Shown: positions 32,876 through 46,153, numbered from the stretch's first letter. The stretch: DNA of 64,000 nt from Anagrus nilaparvatae (GCA_022575985.1 JAKSXM010000272.1:2976001-3040000), one strand, 5' to 3'. Numbers and translations: made by a program. The notes: a model not told the origin generated them from the letters alone.

Positions 32876-34021
32876 GAAATAAAAAAGCCTTAGCTTTTTT
32901 ATAATTCTTTGCGATTTTTTGTATTACATAAGTATTAATGAAAAGAGAAATATAGAAATATATAAGACACCTCTTAAGAAGTTGTTATTTCCTGTTGGGC
33001 TGTTGATGATTTAAACACTTTTTTTAGCTCGAAATATATCGAATTAATTCGATACATTTCAATTGGAGACATTTTTCTATAATTTTTAAAGAGAAGAAAA
33101 AAAATACAGCAATAATACCTTATGAAAAAACGCTTGTTGTGCGAGAAAGAAAAAAAAAGACATGTATATATAGCAGCCGGTCGATAACAAAGGTCTGGAG
33201 GCTGTGGGACTCACCCCTCACCCCTATACCTACTGCCAACTAAGAATATTTTGATTTAGTATAAAGTGAAATAAGTAAATAGAAAAAAAAAAAATTTATT
33301 AATAAAAGGGTCAATATTTATCAACTGTATATGACTTTGCATGATCGGGTCTCGAAATATACTCCAATGTATATTTGGTCGAAAGTATACATAAAAAAAT
33401 AATCTCCCCCAATTTTAAGCCATTTAGAGCCAATCCTCAATTTTTTACATCAATTTTAGTTTTTCTCAATTTTTAAAATTTTTTAATTTTTTAGAAATTT
33501 GAGTTCATTGTAATTTTTCTCACAAACGCGTTATTTACAATAAAAATATTTTTCCTCATAGTTGCCCATAAAAAATTTTTCGTAGAATTTAATTCTGGAG
33601 TCCAAAAATTTTTTTTAAACTACGCATGCGTGAGAAAATCAACTTTCTTGCTTTGCCTTTTCTAGCTTTTATACCTAAACTGCAAATAGAACAATTTGCA
33701 TCCTATTGGTCTCAAATTTTATTAAATAATAAGAAAAAAAGGAAAATTTTTTTTCTTAATTTGAAAAAAGTATTAAATACTATAAGTATTAGAGAATTTT
33801 TCGCCCATTTTAAATAAATAATAATTATTGATATGATTCTTTTGACCGAGAGGGCTATTAAATAAAAATATTCAAGATCTTTTTTTATTCAGCGTAACGT
33901 TTCGTGTACGAACTGTACACCTTTTCAAACAACAATGTGTAATTATAATAAATTTTACTACATAATTACTTAAAATTAGTTAAATTATCTTTGGTAGAAA
34001 AGAACAACATTGTTCTTAGTC
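32876..34021. other. AT-rich spacer
   Basis: No gene. Includes an 18 bp palindrome, TATCGAATTAATTCGATA, near 33037 and a ~90 bp segment (33295-33385) whose reverse complement recurs at 41995-42090. Confidence 0.4.
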
Positions 34022-34073
34022 AAAAAACAGATGTAGTATATACTACATGTAGTATATACTACATCTGTTTTTT
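34022..34073. repeat. Perfect 52 bp palindrome
   Basis: Half-site AAAAAACAGATGTAGTATAT.. reads identically on both strands around ACATGT at 34045-34050. The arms themselves contain GTAGTATATACTAC. Confidence 0.9.
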
Positions 34074-35905
34074 ATAAGATTAGTATAATTAGTATTAATA
34101 ATTAGTATTAAATAATAATTAGTATTAAATAATTTAATATTAAATAATTTAATATTCAATAATTAGTATTAAATACTATTTTCACGTTCCAATTTAAAAT
34201 TTATTGTAGAAAATTATTTTTTTATTATTTTCTTATTTATAAAAAATATAAAATATAAGAATGTTAAATAAAAATATAACGATCAGAATGGAACAAATTT
34301 TTTTATGAAATGTTATCTTTATTTCATTGACGTTTCGAAAGACTAGCTTTCCTTTTCAAAATCTGAAAAATACATTTGAGTTATATAAAAAAATTTTTTT
34401 TAAAACAATTATGTACACTTTTTTATAATATTAGAAAAACTTACAATTAAAAGACAAAATTTATTTAAAATTTTAACTTTTTATTTTTATTCTTAACATT
34501 AATGAGTCTGCTGTTAAACTAAATGTTATTTTTGATTTTAAGTTTAATAATTCTAGAAAAAGAGTTTTTATATAAAAAAGGGGGAAAAAAGGAAAAAACT
34601 TCTTATTACACATGTAAATTATGAACTACCACTTATAAATTATACTATTTTTTTAAGTGTTACGTTATAATATATTATCAAGCCAAAGCGTTAGCTATGT
34701 ATTTATGGGATTGAGGGGGGGGCGGTCACGCGACCCTCCATCGCAAGCAAAAGCTAGCTTTGCTTATATATATCTCTTTTTTATCTCTCACTCTAAATTC
34801 ATTGCTTCTAAGTGAGAGGGACATACATTTACATTTAACTCACGATCGGAGTAGGCTGAGATATCGAATTTTGGTTTGACTTACATTTTTTTATCGAATT
34901 TTTGCGATTAATCGCATTTTTTCGATTTATATCGAAGTTTTCATTTCAGTTTTTTGATCCAGTAGTTATAAGTAAAGATGAGGTATCCTTATAATTTTGA
35001 ATAAAAATATATCATTATATATTTAAATTATAATGAATGGAGATTTTTATTCGATTCTGTTATTAGGTAATAATAACACAAGAGTTAGTATAAAAATATA
35101 TCGGTACTAAAATATTTTAAAGAAATGTATTAGGAGAACATGAATAAAAATAGACATTTAAAAAGAGGCCCATACTGTCATAAAATTTAAAAAAAATCAC
35201 AGCTGCTTATTGTAGAATATATAATTATAATAAAGACATCAAGCCGTGTACAAGTATATACATTTATTTGATACTTATACATATAATATATTAATTAACA
35301 TATTATAGAAATTTAGTTTAGTGCTAAGCTACAATGATAATGTTTTTATTAATATAAAATGGGCGCATAATTTTCTATTAAATTGTAAAAAAAAGTTTAT
35401 CTATAAATAAAAAATAAATGTAAAAAAAAAATTTGTTACTACTTTCAATTGGAAATATTTTTTTTCCCAAAATTTTTGCCACCAAAAAATACAAAAAACA
35501 CCAATTTTTTTTTTATTTTCGGAGTTTGTATTTAACTTTTTCGCTGAAAGTATTAATTCTAGGAACTTATCGTTTTTACTTGATTTCTCGGATCTGATAC
35601 TTAAAAATTTTTTAAATGCTGATACATAAAATTTTTTACATAAAAAATAAGAATGTATCACCTTATTTCACATGGTAAAAATGTTCAACTCATTTTGAAT
35701 ATAATATTTTTCATTGCCATAATTTGGCAGCGTTTTTTATTCTTTTTTTTATAATTTTATTAGTTGCTTCTCATTGTTTTTTTTAAACCTTGCGACTGTT
35801 ATGATATCTTTACTTACTTTACTTACTTTTGAAAAAGTATAATATTTTATGGGATTGACACTATATTTTCCTTGCGAATTTTCTGTTATATTTTTTTAAG
35901 GATAC
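34074..35905. other. AT-rich spacer
   Basis: Includes an AATTAGTATTAAATA-type tandem run (34085-34170) and a small GC-richer patch at 34700-34860. No gene. Confidence 0.4.
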
Positions 35906-36030
35906 TTTTTCAAATTAGGCTAAAGAATTTATTGATATCTAGAATTAGCCTGGGATGTCTATTTTTTTTTAAATATATTTTTTCAAATAAGTCTAAAGAA
36001 TTTATTGATATCTTGGATTAGCCTGGGATT
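35906..36030 (+). repeat. Two-copy ~80 bp tandem repeat
   Basis: CTAAAGAATTTATTGATATC followed by TTAGCCTGGGAT occurs twice, about 75-80 bp apart. Confidence 0.7.
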
Positions 36031-36204
36031 CCTAAGATTTTTTTATACATTAGACATCTCAAATTTACATTACACCTTTTGTTGCTTTTTTTCTATCCCT
36101 GCCAGGTCTGTAAGCCAATATTTTCAATAAAAAAAATAATTTTTAAGTTAGCATTTTGATAATATTCATTATGCATAATTTAATTATTGCCTTACGGATC
36201 CGGC

Positions 36205-36565
36205 AGGGACACGAACAGCAAACCGATATTAATTTTAATGCTTTTAATCCAAAATTAATTTAATTAAGCTAAAATTTACCTTAGAATGACAAAATTCTAG
36301 GCCAAAAATCTAAACATTACACAATTTTTAAAATATAAATCCCAATTAATTTTTTATATAGCGAACAGCAAACCGATATTAATTTTAATGCTTCTAATCC
36401 AAAATTAATTTAATTTCGCTAAAATTGACCTTATAATGGAAAAATTCTAGGCCAAAAATTTAAAATTTACACAATTTTAAAATTTTAAATTCTAATCAAT
36501 TTTTTATATAATAAAGAGCAAACCGATATTAATTTTAACGCTTTTAAACCAAAATTATTTTAATT
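36205..36565 (+). repeat. ~150 bp tandem repeat, 2.4 copies
   Basis: AGCAAACCGATATTAATTTT begins units near 36217, 36367 and 36518. GGCCAAAAAT and CAATTTTTTATAT blocks also repeat in register. Confidence 0.8.
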
Positions 36566-37818
36566 ACCCCATAAAAATCGCATGAGTATTATAAGTAAGA
36601 ATAAAATATCATTAAATATAAAATAGCAAATAAATATTTTTAATTTTATTTGAGTACATAACCTTTTGTCTCTTTTTGTCTTAAAATTAATAAATGAATA
36701 GAAATTTTTGAAAAACATTAAAAACAAATTTTTTTTTAACAAAAAAATAATATAAATCTTAAATTCTTATTATAAAAAAATAATGTTCAAAAGTTGTTAT
36801 TTTTTTTATGTTATTTATTTTTTATTTTTCAAAGAAAAAGCGCTAAATAATACGATAAATTAAATTTCATCTAAAAATTTTAATAAATAATTTTACAAAT
36901 ACAAAAGGATAATTTTTTAATTACAAAAGAAAAACTTATAATTATGAAAGATAAAAATTTATATAAATTTCTTTTCTCCCCTAAACTGCTCGGGATTTTT
37001 CCCAGTTGAAAATAATTGTTTGGATCAAACTTGTGGGGCGAGCTAGATCTTCGATCCCTAGATTTAAAGATGAATGGCCCTCACATTAACGTGGGGTGGG
37101 CTAGATTCCTGAATCTGGGAAGAGAGATGAATGGCCCTCATATATAATCTAAGACAAAAAAATATAACTGGGCCTAATTGCAGGGAAGCAATTTACTCTG
37201 GGACGAACAGTTGACAAATAGCTGCAGCACAGCTCAGCATGTTCACACCCTTCATTTCAGGGTGAAATTCGGAGCAGATACGGGAGATGTAATTGAAGCT
37301 CAATAATGTATGTCCTAAATTTATGTAATATTGATATAAAAAAGTATAATGATGAAGAAAAAAAAGAGATGATTAATATAAATAAACAATAATTAAATAG
37401 TATATACAGAATATAGTACATACAGAAAAGAGATCAAGTAAGAGGGAAAATTTATATAAAAACTGAAACATAATTACTAAGAATAAAATGTATATAATAT
37501 GAATATTATTTTTAAATTTTCTTATTGAGGGATAAATGAATAAATAAATAAATAATTAAACATTAAAATCAACAAAAAAAAAAAAAACAAATTTTTCTTT
37601 CTTCTTATGATATTAATACTAATAGCAAATATTTCAATTTATTAAAAGTTTGTACCTGGAAATAGATTTAAATTAAATTTAATATGTGATTTTTTTATTT
37701 ACTTAGAATGTACAGACCAGAATAAGATGATATTTTATGTTTTACATATTTTACTTATTTTACCAATGTGGCCTTTGTCTTACATATTAATTTCATTTTT
37801 TCACGCGATCATCCTATG
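36566..37818. other. AT-rich spacer with a GC-richer tandem pair
   Basis: A ~65 bp unit ending GATGAATGGCCCTCA occurs twice (about 37033-37085 and 37090-37145), next to other less AT-rich sequence (37170-37290). No reading frame recognised. Confidence 0.45.
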
Positions 37819-38997
37819 ACAACATTGTAAATAAACTTCATATTCTTGAATGAAATTGCACGCTAATCAGATTTTTATATATTTTTTATTCTTTCTCGTG
37901 CTTATCTACTTCCTTAATATCCTACACCATGATGTGAAACCCGACCCAAATATTCCAAGATTAGACCCTGTTTTATCATATAAAATTTATCCGCATACTT
38001 TATCTAAAATATATCAAAATAATGCCAAAACTAACCTTGCAGAAGCAATTTTTACAATAACAAACTTCAAAATAAAAAAATAAAAAAAATTTTAATTTTA
38101 AATATTAACTGCATTTTATATCATTATCGGTAAAATTATGATTAATAACTGATACGAAACTAATTATACCATAATATTCCCAAAGTTAACCTTACAAAAG
38201 CAATTTTTCAGTGCAAAAATTTAAAATCTTGAAAATTTAAAAACTTTAACCACATTTTTTTTACCTATTTATAAATTTATAATAAATTAACTAATTAAAT
38301 TATGTAATGTATCGAATATTGTCAAAATTAGACATGCAAAAGCAATTTTTTTAGCGCAAAAATCTTAATATATCAAATTTTTATAAATTAACATAATATC
38401 TGCATTATGATTAATTTAAACTTAATAAATCCAAATATTGTAAAAATTAACCTTGAAAAAGCATTTTTTAGCGCAAAAATCTTAAAACACTGAAATTTTA
38501 AAAATTAACCACATTTTTTACATCTATTGACAAAATTATGATCAATTAACTCATATTAAACCTAACTTATCAATATATTGCCAAAAATAAAGTTTTGGTT
38601 GCAACAGCAAATTTTTCCGTATAAATATTAAAAAATATAAATATTTTAATATTAATATAAATATAAATATAAAAATATAAATATTCAAAATAATTTAAAT
38701 ATATTCTAAAAATTTTGGTTCCTCAAAGAGGAACCATTGTGTTATTTTATTAAATAATAAAAACAAATAATAAAAATATTAGTTTCATTTTATTGCATAT
38801 TCGTTACTTGACAACATTGTAAATTTCATTTAAATATTCTTGAATAAAATTGCATGCTAATCGCATTTTTATATAAAATTTTTTTTTCTTACTCATGTCT
38901 ATTTACTTCCCTAATATTGTACACCATGATGCGAAAGACGACCCAAATACTCTAAGATTATACATTGTTTTACTATATACAATTTATCCGCACATTT
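37819..38997 (+). repeat. Direct repeats flanking a ~140 bp tandem array
   Basis: 37819-38002 and 38811-38997 are direct copies, with GACAACATTGTAAAT, TACACCATGATG.GAAA and TTTATCCGCA blocks. Between them, 38010-38620 holds about four copies of a ~130-145 bp unit marked by TTAACCTT.CAAAAGCAATTTTT and AGCGCAAAAAT. The arrangement suggests a duplicated unit or an element with long direct ends. Confidence 0.65.
38713..38740. repeat. GGTTCCTC..GAGGAACC hairpin, copy 1
   Basis: Reverse complement of a near-identical sequence at 46126-46153. Each contains an 8 bp stem, GGTTCCTC/GAGGAACC, with a 3 bp loop. Confidence 0.6.
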
Positions 38998-40194
38998 TAT
39001 GTAATACGTATTTCTTATCCTGTCCTCTATACCTCAAATACAAAATTTCCAAAAAATTTTTTTGTTTTTTCTAAATATTAAAATACACATATTTCAAAAA
39101 AAAAAAAAAAATCATTTTGCCAAATTTCCTCTGACAAGAAATTATCCAAGAATTTTCCCTATTAAATACTCATTCAAACGTAAGCTTGATAAATTCAAAA
39201 AAAAAAAATATATAGTTTTTTAAATAATTAATATTATTTACCATTCTTTATAATTATTATACATTAAAAATAAACAAAATTATTGCAAAAACTGCAAAAT
39301 TATTGCAAATATTTAATAATAATTTATTAGCAACATTGCAGATCCTTAATAATAAGTGGGCAATTTATTGAAAAAATGAAGCAAATAATTGTTAGCTGAG
39401 AAATTAAATATTTTTATTTAATAATAATTAATTTATTTTTTTAAGCTAAAATTCAGTTCTTTTTGAAACAATAGGCAAATTAAAAATTTTTTTGATTTTA
39501 CTTTTTACCATTTATCAACGTATAAATAATAATACATTTACCAAAATAATTAAATATACAATGTCTCAGAGATTGCGAAAGCAAAAAAGAAAAAAGAATT
39601 TTTTTTTAGGGTATAAAAATTAGTCATAAGTTTTTATAGATTTCATACATTGTTTTAAATACGATTTTAATATAGAAGCAATTTCTACAAAATAAACGCA
39701 TTTTTATAAACATCAAAATACCTTTTTAAAAAATTTTTTTATTATAATTTTATTTTTATCTAACAAAAGTTTTAATTTTAAGAACATAATTTACACTATC
39801 ATAAAAAATCATAAATACTATAAAAAAAATAATAATTGTTAGTCTAGATTTTTTTTATCAGTACTGAATCCAGTTCTATTATAAATTATCATATTACATA
39901 TTATACATTTACTATTTCAATTAATTAAGTAAATTATGTCATTTCTTTTAAAAATTTGATTGAATAATATTATATTTCTTAAAATATGTTAAGCAAAACT
40001 TTAAAATTTTTATTATTGTAATTTTTTTAGTTCAACTATTATTTTAGTCATAATTTTATGTACTTATATTGTATAATCTAATGTATTGACAAAGACAATG
40101 GACAGAAAATTTTAAAATTCTAATTGCCACCCCCTTTTGCAACCCTGCCGTTAACCCCATCTCCCCGACCTAAACCAATCGGGACGATTGGAAT
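38998..40194. other. AT-rich spacer
   Basis: No gene recognised. The last ~60 bp before 40195 are GC-richer and could be the end of the internal region of the element whose LTR follows. Confidence 0.4.
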
Positions 40195-40207
40195 GGGGGG
40201 AGGGAGA
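40195..40207 (+). promoter_or_regulatory. Polypurine tract
   Basis: GGGGGGAGGGAGA directly precedes the TGTTACG start of the LTR, the standard plus-strand priming site upstream of a 3' LTR. Confidence 0.7.
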
Positions 40208-40971
40208 TGTTACGTATGGTAGGTCAAAATTGATATGCCTAATATCCAATATATATATAAATATTAAACCTACATCCGATAGTTGTATTAATGTCACAGA
40301 CGAAATAGGAACCCGCAGGTGCATTTCTGCTGATGCTGATCTAGCACAATATCGTGGGACCAAAAGTCAGCTATGACGCAAAGTAGGAGTGATTTATGCA
40401 ACGTAAATTGCATAGATCCCACCTCGCGATTTTTAGAAGTAGGCAAAGACGCCTCTGCTAATTGGACGTTACGAGACCGACGCTTTTTTGTATTGGACGT
40501 TTCCCCCAAAATCTCGCAATATGGGCAGATTCATTTTAGATTATATATTGCCCTTCCGGCGCCCAAATTGTATTCTTTAGAATCATAACCATCATTAATT
40601 AGAGTACTGACTCCCGTTATTAAGTATCTTTTATAATTCGTTTGACTTAAAGACTTAGACAGTTTTATTATCTATACTTATAATCAATAAAGTGAAAGTT
40701 ATATATCATATCAGTTATCAGTTATTATTGTGACAATTCCTTCTGTAATTAAGAACTTAATCTCAGGTTAGGTTCATCCAGCTTAGATCGAACTCGAACT
40801 CATCTACAAATACATCAACTATAAACCAACCAAAATATCATCAACCAATAAATCATCCAACCTAATAAAATACCTGGGGCAGTCAATACCCCCAGGATAA
40901 ACTTATATTTCATATATTCATAATTATTTATATTTACGTATCCCTTGGATAAAACCTCAGGATACGTAACA
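40208..40971 (+). repeat. 764 bp 3' LTR, TGTTACG family
   Basis: Begins TGTTACGTATGG and ends GGATACGTAACA, an inverted terminal pair typical of LTRs. AATCAATAAAG lies near 40683. Its second half matches, inverted, 16057-16350. The preceding polypurine tract shows it is a 3' LTR, but the coding interior is gone. No target duplication can be assigned. Confidence 0.75.
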
Positions 40972-41515
40972 ATATATATGAAGGACTAGTTTTTATGACT
41001 TCAATTTTTTAAAGGGGAATTTAAAAAAAAAAAAAATAAAGAATTTTTTTAAACCGTTGACAATAAAAAAACTTTTTTATTTTTTAATTTTTATTTTTTA
41101 TTGACATGTATGAACTAAATTTTATTGAAAATCTTTTTATTGAAGAAAATTTTTTTATTGAAAAAAATTTGGAAATGTATATTTACAACCCTATTTTTTG
41201 GTTTTTATTGTAGGAAAAGTGTAATTTTGAATTTTTCAATTTGAAAATGATTATTTTGGGTAAAAAAAGTATATAGTGTTAATAGGGGTCGAAAGAAAAA
41301 TATTTTTTTTGTAAGAATTTTTAAGTTCTAATTGGTGATATGTTAGCGTCTTTTTACTCGTTTTTTTATCAGATTGATAGTGTTTTTAAAAAAATATTTT
41401 AAATATTGAGTGTCTTGTTTACGATTCAGAGTTTTCTGATGGATTTGAATGTGTGTCATTTCAGAGAAGGTTCTTTTATAATAATTTGATTCGGTATCTA
41501 TTATTGTCGTATCAA
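40972..41515. other. AT-rich spacer
   Basis: Nothing recognised. Confidence 0.4.
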
Positions 41516-41616
41516 GGGCGTCAAAGTTTCGGCACTAGCGTGAGCAATAGCACGAGTGCTCGGCGAAGCCGGGCACGAGTGATTGTGTTCACGCTCGTGT
41601 CTAAAGCATTTCGCCC
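41516..41616. repeat. GC-rich 101 bp hairpin
   Basis: Starts GGGCG, ends CGCCC, and folds on itself through CACTAGCGTGAG../..CACGCTCGTG and GTGCTCGGC-GAA-GCCGGGCAC. It stands out from the AT-rich flanks and may be a tiny MITE. Confidence 0.6.
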
Positions 41617-41773
41617 ATGGTGCTTAATATACTATTTTCTCGCAGTCACGTAACCAAATGAAAATTTGACAAAAAATTTGGATTCGGGACATATTAATTT
41701 TTAATTCTAATTTTTGTGTATTTTCAAAATTTTGTATAAATTTTATGAATTTTAAAAATTTTTAAACATAATA

Positions 41774-41908
41774 CTTAAAATTTCAAAAAAAATTCATTTA
41801 TCGAAAAACGATATTTTATTGATTTTTCCAAACTTTTAGTCATTGAAAATTTAAATAAATCAATAAAATATCGTTTTTTGATAGATGAATTTTTTTTGAA
41901 ATTTTAAG
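41774..41908. repeat. Inverted repeat, ~50 bp arms
   Basis: CTTAAAATTTCAAAAAAAAT.. at 41774 is mirrored by its complement ending at 41908. Both contain AATAAAATATCG/CGATATTTTATT. The spacer is about 30 bp. Confidence 0.8.
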
Positions 41909-43740
41909 AATTTGGATAAAAAATTTTAAATGTTCGTAAAATTGATCTCCAACCTGCTGTTAAATAGCTTACTTTCTCCCCTTGTATAACAATCTATTAT
42001 TTTTAATTATACTTATAACCAAATATACTTTGGAGTACATTTCGAGACTGTACCAAACTGTATACACTTTACAAATATTGACCCAAATAAAACTAGAAAA
42101 TAAAATATTAAAATTTTTTAAATTTGAAAACAGGATATATGTCCCAAACCGAAGTTATACCTGAAAAAGGAGCCCCCCTACATAAAATTTAATATTATTT
42201 ACTGTTTTTATGCATAAAATAAATCGAAAAATACTCGCTGTAGATCGTAGCGTTACTTATTAGAAAAATTACATCTAATATTTGTGTTTGCAACACTGAT
42301 ATTAATATTTTCTATACTCAATAATAATTGTTTCACAATGTTTTTATGTAGAATCAATTAATTTTTTTACACTAATAAAAATAAATATTTTTGACAAATA
42401 ATATGATAGTTAAACAAATATTATGATAGTTATATCAAGCACATTTTACAATGTTGACAAAGTTTCACGACCCCATTACAATAAATTTAAAAACATTTAA
42501 AGTTTTTTTTAACTTATACACCAAAACATGCACCCAAAATATTATTTAATATTTTAAGGTATCTTTTTAATCCTTATAATATTCCCCAAATTTTCATAAA
42601 AAAAAATCTTTTAGTTTTGTCTATTAAATGCTTTTATTTATCAATCAACATTTTTTATAAAAGATTGAGTTAAAATCTTTTGTTTATTTAATTTCTCGTA
42701 AAAAAGGTCGGTAAGGCATTAAGTAAAAAATATAGTTTCAATTAAATTCATTTTTTTACATTTATAACCAAATTTACAGCCCTTGTTTTTTTTTCTTAAA
42801 CTATATCTTAAGACTTTTGTTGCGTAAATATGTATATATATTTGTATATAATGTGTGTGTGTTGGTGAGCTCCCCTCCTAGATTTTACGTGTATTCTCGC
42901 CGAGCGTCATAGTGCTCCGCTAGATCGCAAGCTAGCAATAGCTATTTAATAAAGTTTTTAGTTATTCAATTAATTAGTGCAATCCATATTATTAATTAAC
43001 ACCTTTACCATTACCATCCTATCCATTATTAAACAACTTTAATAAATATTCTTGTTTGTTTTCAGATATCAAGTAGCCAAAACTCAAAAAACTTAAAGGT
43101 GAAGAAAAATTTTTTTAAAATTATCGATGGTCAGATAATTATTCCAAATTTAAATGTAAATTTAACTTCAGTGATTGATCAAAAATATGCAAGTTTTCCA
43201 TTTTATTGGCAGCTAAGAAAAGAATTCTTTGCAAATCAGGTAGGTCACTTAACAAGTTTTTTAAAAAGAATTATTACTAGTCACCGTTAAAGAAGAGAAG
43301 AGCAAAGCTTACCAAATAAGGAAAAATATTAAAAAATTTTTCATTTATCCTAAAATTTGAAGAATCAACCCTCCCCGGTCTTCGTAGGAATATGTCTATC
43401 AAAATTTTGACAATCTCCCACGTTTAGCGGTGTTTAAGAATGTCCCCTGGATTTTCCTTTATAAGTTTTTGGCCAAAACTTTTGGGAACATATTGTTGAA
43501 TAGTTGTACTAAATACGTTAAAAAAATTTGGACCAATTTAAAACTTTAAATTTGGCCAAAGTCGTAGGAAAGTCGTGTTTGTCCCACGAATACCGTGAGA
43601 AATACATTAAAATACGTAAGATATACGATTAAAATATGTCTTACTTTTTTTTTTTAAATTCTTTTTCTACCCACATTTTTTTCATTTATTTTGGTTATTA
43701 TAACCCCCAGCTCCAAGAATTTTGATTTTAAAACAAAATT
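41909..43740. other. AT-rich spacer
   Basis: No gene. 41995-42090 is the inverted partner of 33295-33385. A GC-richer patch at 42865-42935 resembles an LTR core but has no partner. 43700-43730 carries the dispersed CCCAGCTCCAAG block. Confidence 0.4.
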
Positions 43741-44815
43741 AAATTTTAAACAATAATATTTGTAATTGACTTGTGGGGACGACTCACATTGCTTCAGCCA
43801 TCTGTTCTGTATACAGGAAATGAAGTTATATAGATATATTTATTAAATGAGTTGAATGTTAAAACTCAGAGCGTTATTAGGTCCAAGCTCTATATGAAAC
43901 TTAATAATTTTTATTACTCGTTTGTAATTCTTAAACAATAATATTTTTAATTGACTTTTTTACAAGTACACTATCAAATAAATTTACAAATTCATCACCC
44001 CCACATTTATATGCGGGTACTAACAGTCATCTCTTTTTTTATTAAAGCATACAAAGTGGTGAAATTATATAAATTTTTAAATTTACTTAAAAATTTAAAT
44101 TTTTGCGGATTTTAATGTCGGTACAGAAGGTACCTAGCGTTTCAATCAACACCGATACATAGATATCATCAGTATGGCTGTATATGTTAGCGCATGTGCC
44201 ATAGACGCTGATATAAACACGTCCTTATTTTTCTTATATACATTCCAAATGGTGATTTTAGCACTTGTGGTGACGGCTCACATTGCTTCAGCCATCTATT
44301 ATGTATATAGGAAATGATGTTATATAGATATATTTATTAAATGAGTTGAATGTTATAACTCAGAGCGTTATTAGCTCCAAACTCTATAGGAAAGTTAATA
44401 ATTTTTATTAGTCGTTTGTAATTCTTAAACAATAATATTTTTAATTGACCTTTTAACGAGTACACTATCAAATAAATTTACAAATTCATCACCCCCAAAT
44501 TTATTTGCGGATGCTAATTGTCATCTCTTTTTTTATTAAAGCATACAAAGCGGTGATATTTGATAAATTTTTAAACTTACTTAAAATTTTTAATTTTTGT
44601 GGATTTAATGTCGGTACAGAAGTTACCTAGCGTTTCGATCAACACCAACACATAGATCTCATCAGTATGGCTGTGTGTGTTAATACATGTGCCATAGACG
44701 CTGATATAAACACGTCCATATTTTTCTTATATACATTCCAAATGGCGATTTTAACACTTGTGCGGACGACTCACATTGCTTCAGCCATCTTTTCTGTATA
44801 TAGGAAATGATGTTA
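43741..44815 (+). repeat. ~500 bp tandem array, left part
   Basis: Units start near 43772, 44271 and 44761 at ACTCACATTGCTTCAGCCAT. Each carries AACTCAGAGCGTTATTAG, AAATTCATCACCCCCA and GCCATAGACGCTGATATAAA blocks. The third unit is cut at 44815 and resumes at 51723. Confidence 0.85.
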
Positions 44816-45044
44816 ACCTGTAAAAAATTTTGACCTTAAAATGGCCATAATTTATGGTAATGGGCCATTCTGTCTTGACCACAATTTAAAAACGCTGCCA
44901 AGTGATTGGCACTATGGTTCCTCATTAACAATAGCAAAATATTTATAATGGTCTATTTTATCTAATAAAAATTATAATTTGAGATATCAGTATTTCATAA
45001 AAAAAAGTTAAATACCGTATTTTAAAAGAAAAAAAATGTTGCTG

Positions 45045-45988
45045 TGATTTAATGTTTTTTATTTAACAAATTTTTAGAAAAAAATTTCAATAAACTAGGT
45101 ATTACACTTAAAAAAAAAACAATATTACAGATTTTTTAATTTTTTTGTTTTATTAATATTGAGAAAAAAATTTTGAAAAAATTCGGTATCAGATCCAAAA
45201 AATTACTATGAATAAGCTTTCTAAAACTAGTACTCTCATAGAAATTAATTAGGTACTACGTCCGAACAAAAAAAAAATTTGGTATTCTTTGTATTTTTTT
45301 GTGAAAAAAATTTTGGGAAAAAAATTTTCAAAAAATTAATTATCAGATTTGAGACATCGAGTAAAAATCGTACTTTCAAATATAAGTACTTTCATGGAAA
45401 TAAATGAGGTATTACATCCAAATTAAAAAAAAAAAAAAAGTAGTTTGAGATTTTTTGATGAAAAAATTTTTGAAAAAAAAATTAGATCTTAATTCCATAA
45501 TGGTGGTTAAATACCACCGATTGCAACATGTTCAAATATTAGTACTTTCATAGAAAAAAACTAAGTATTACGTCCTAAAATAAAAAAAATTTTGGCATTT
45601 TTTGTATTTTTTGGCAACAAAAATTTTGAGAAAAAAATTTGGAAAAAATTAGGTATCAGGTCCAAAAAAATGCTATAAACCATAGTTCTAAAACTAGTAC
45701 TCTCAAAGAAATAAATTAGGTACTACGTCCAAAAAGAAAAAAAAAATTAGTGTTTTTTGTATTTTTTTGTGAAAAAAATTTTGAGAAAAAAATTTTCAAA
45801 AAATTGGTTATCAGATTCGAGATATCGAGTAAAAATCGTACTTTCAAATATAGGTACTTTCGTGGAAATAAATGAGGTATTACATCCAAATTAAAAAAAA
45901 AAAAAAGTAGTTTGAGATTTTTTGATAAAAAAATTTTTGAAAAAAAAATTAGGTCTTAATTCCATAATGGTTGTGAAATTTCACCGGT

Positions 45989-46036
<48 letters not shown>
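45045..46036 (+). repeat. ~480 bp tandem duplication ending in (CA)n
   Basis: Two copies (about 45045-45515 and 45525-45985) share GTACTACGTCC, ATCGAGTAAAAATCGTACTT, GGTATTACATCC and CTTAATTCCATAATGG blocks. The second runs into a CA microsatellite at about 45991-46036. Confidence 0.8.
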
Positions 46037-46125
46037 GACTTTTTTTAAAAACCGGTTTTTTAGCTTCCTGGGATCCCAAAACGTGCTTATATGCCAAAAA
46101 ATCAAAAATCAAAATTTCATCTATC

Positions 46126-46153
46126 ACAAAGGTTCCTCTATGAGGAACCAAAA
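46126..46153. repeat. GGTTCCTC..GAGGAACC hairpin, copy 2
   Basis: GGTTCCTCTATGAGGAACC at 46131. A single arm, GGTTCCTCA, also occurs at 44916, so 44916-46150 may be a nested unit with these ends. Confidence 0.5.
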
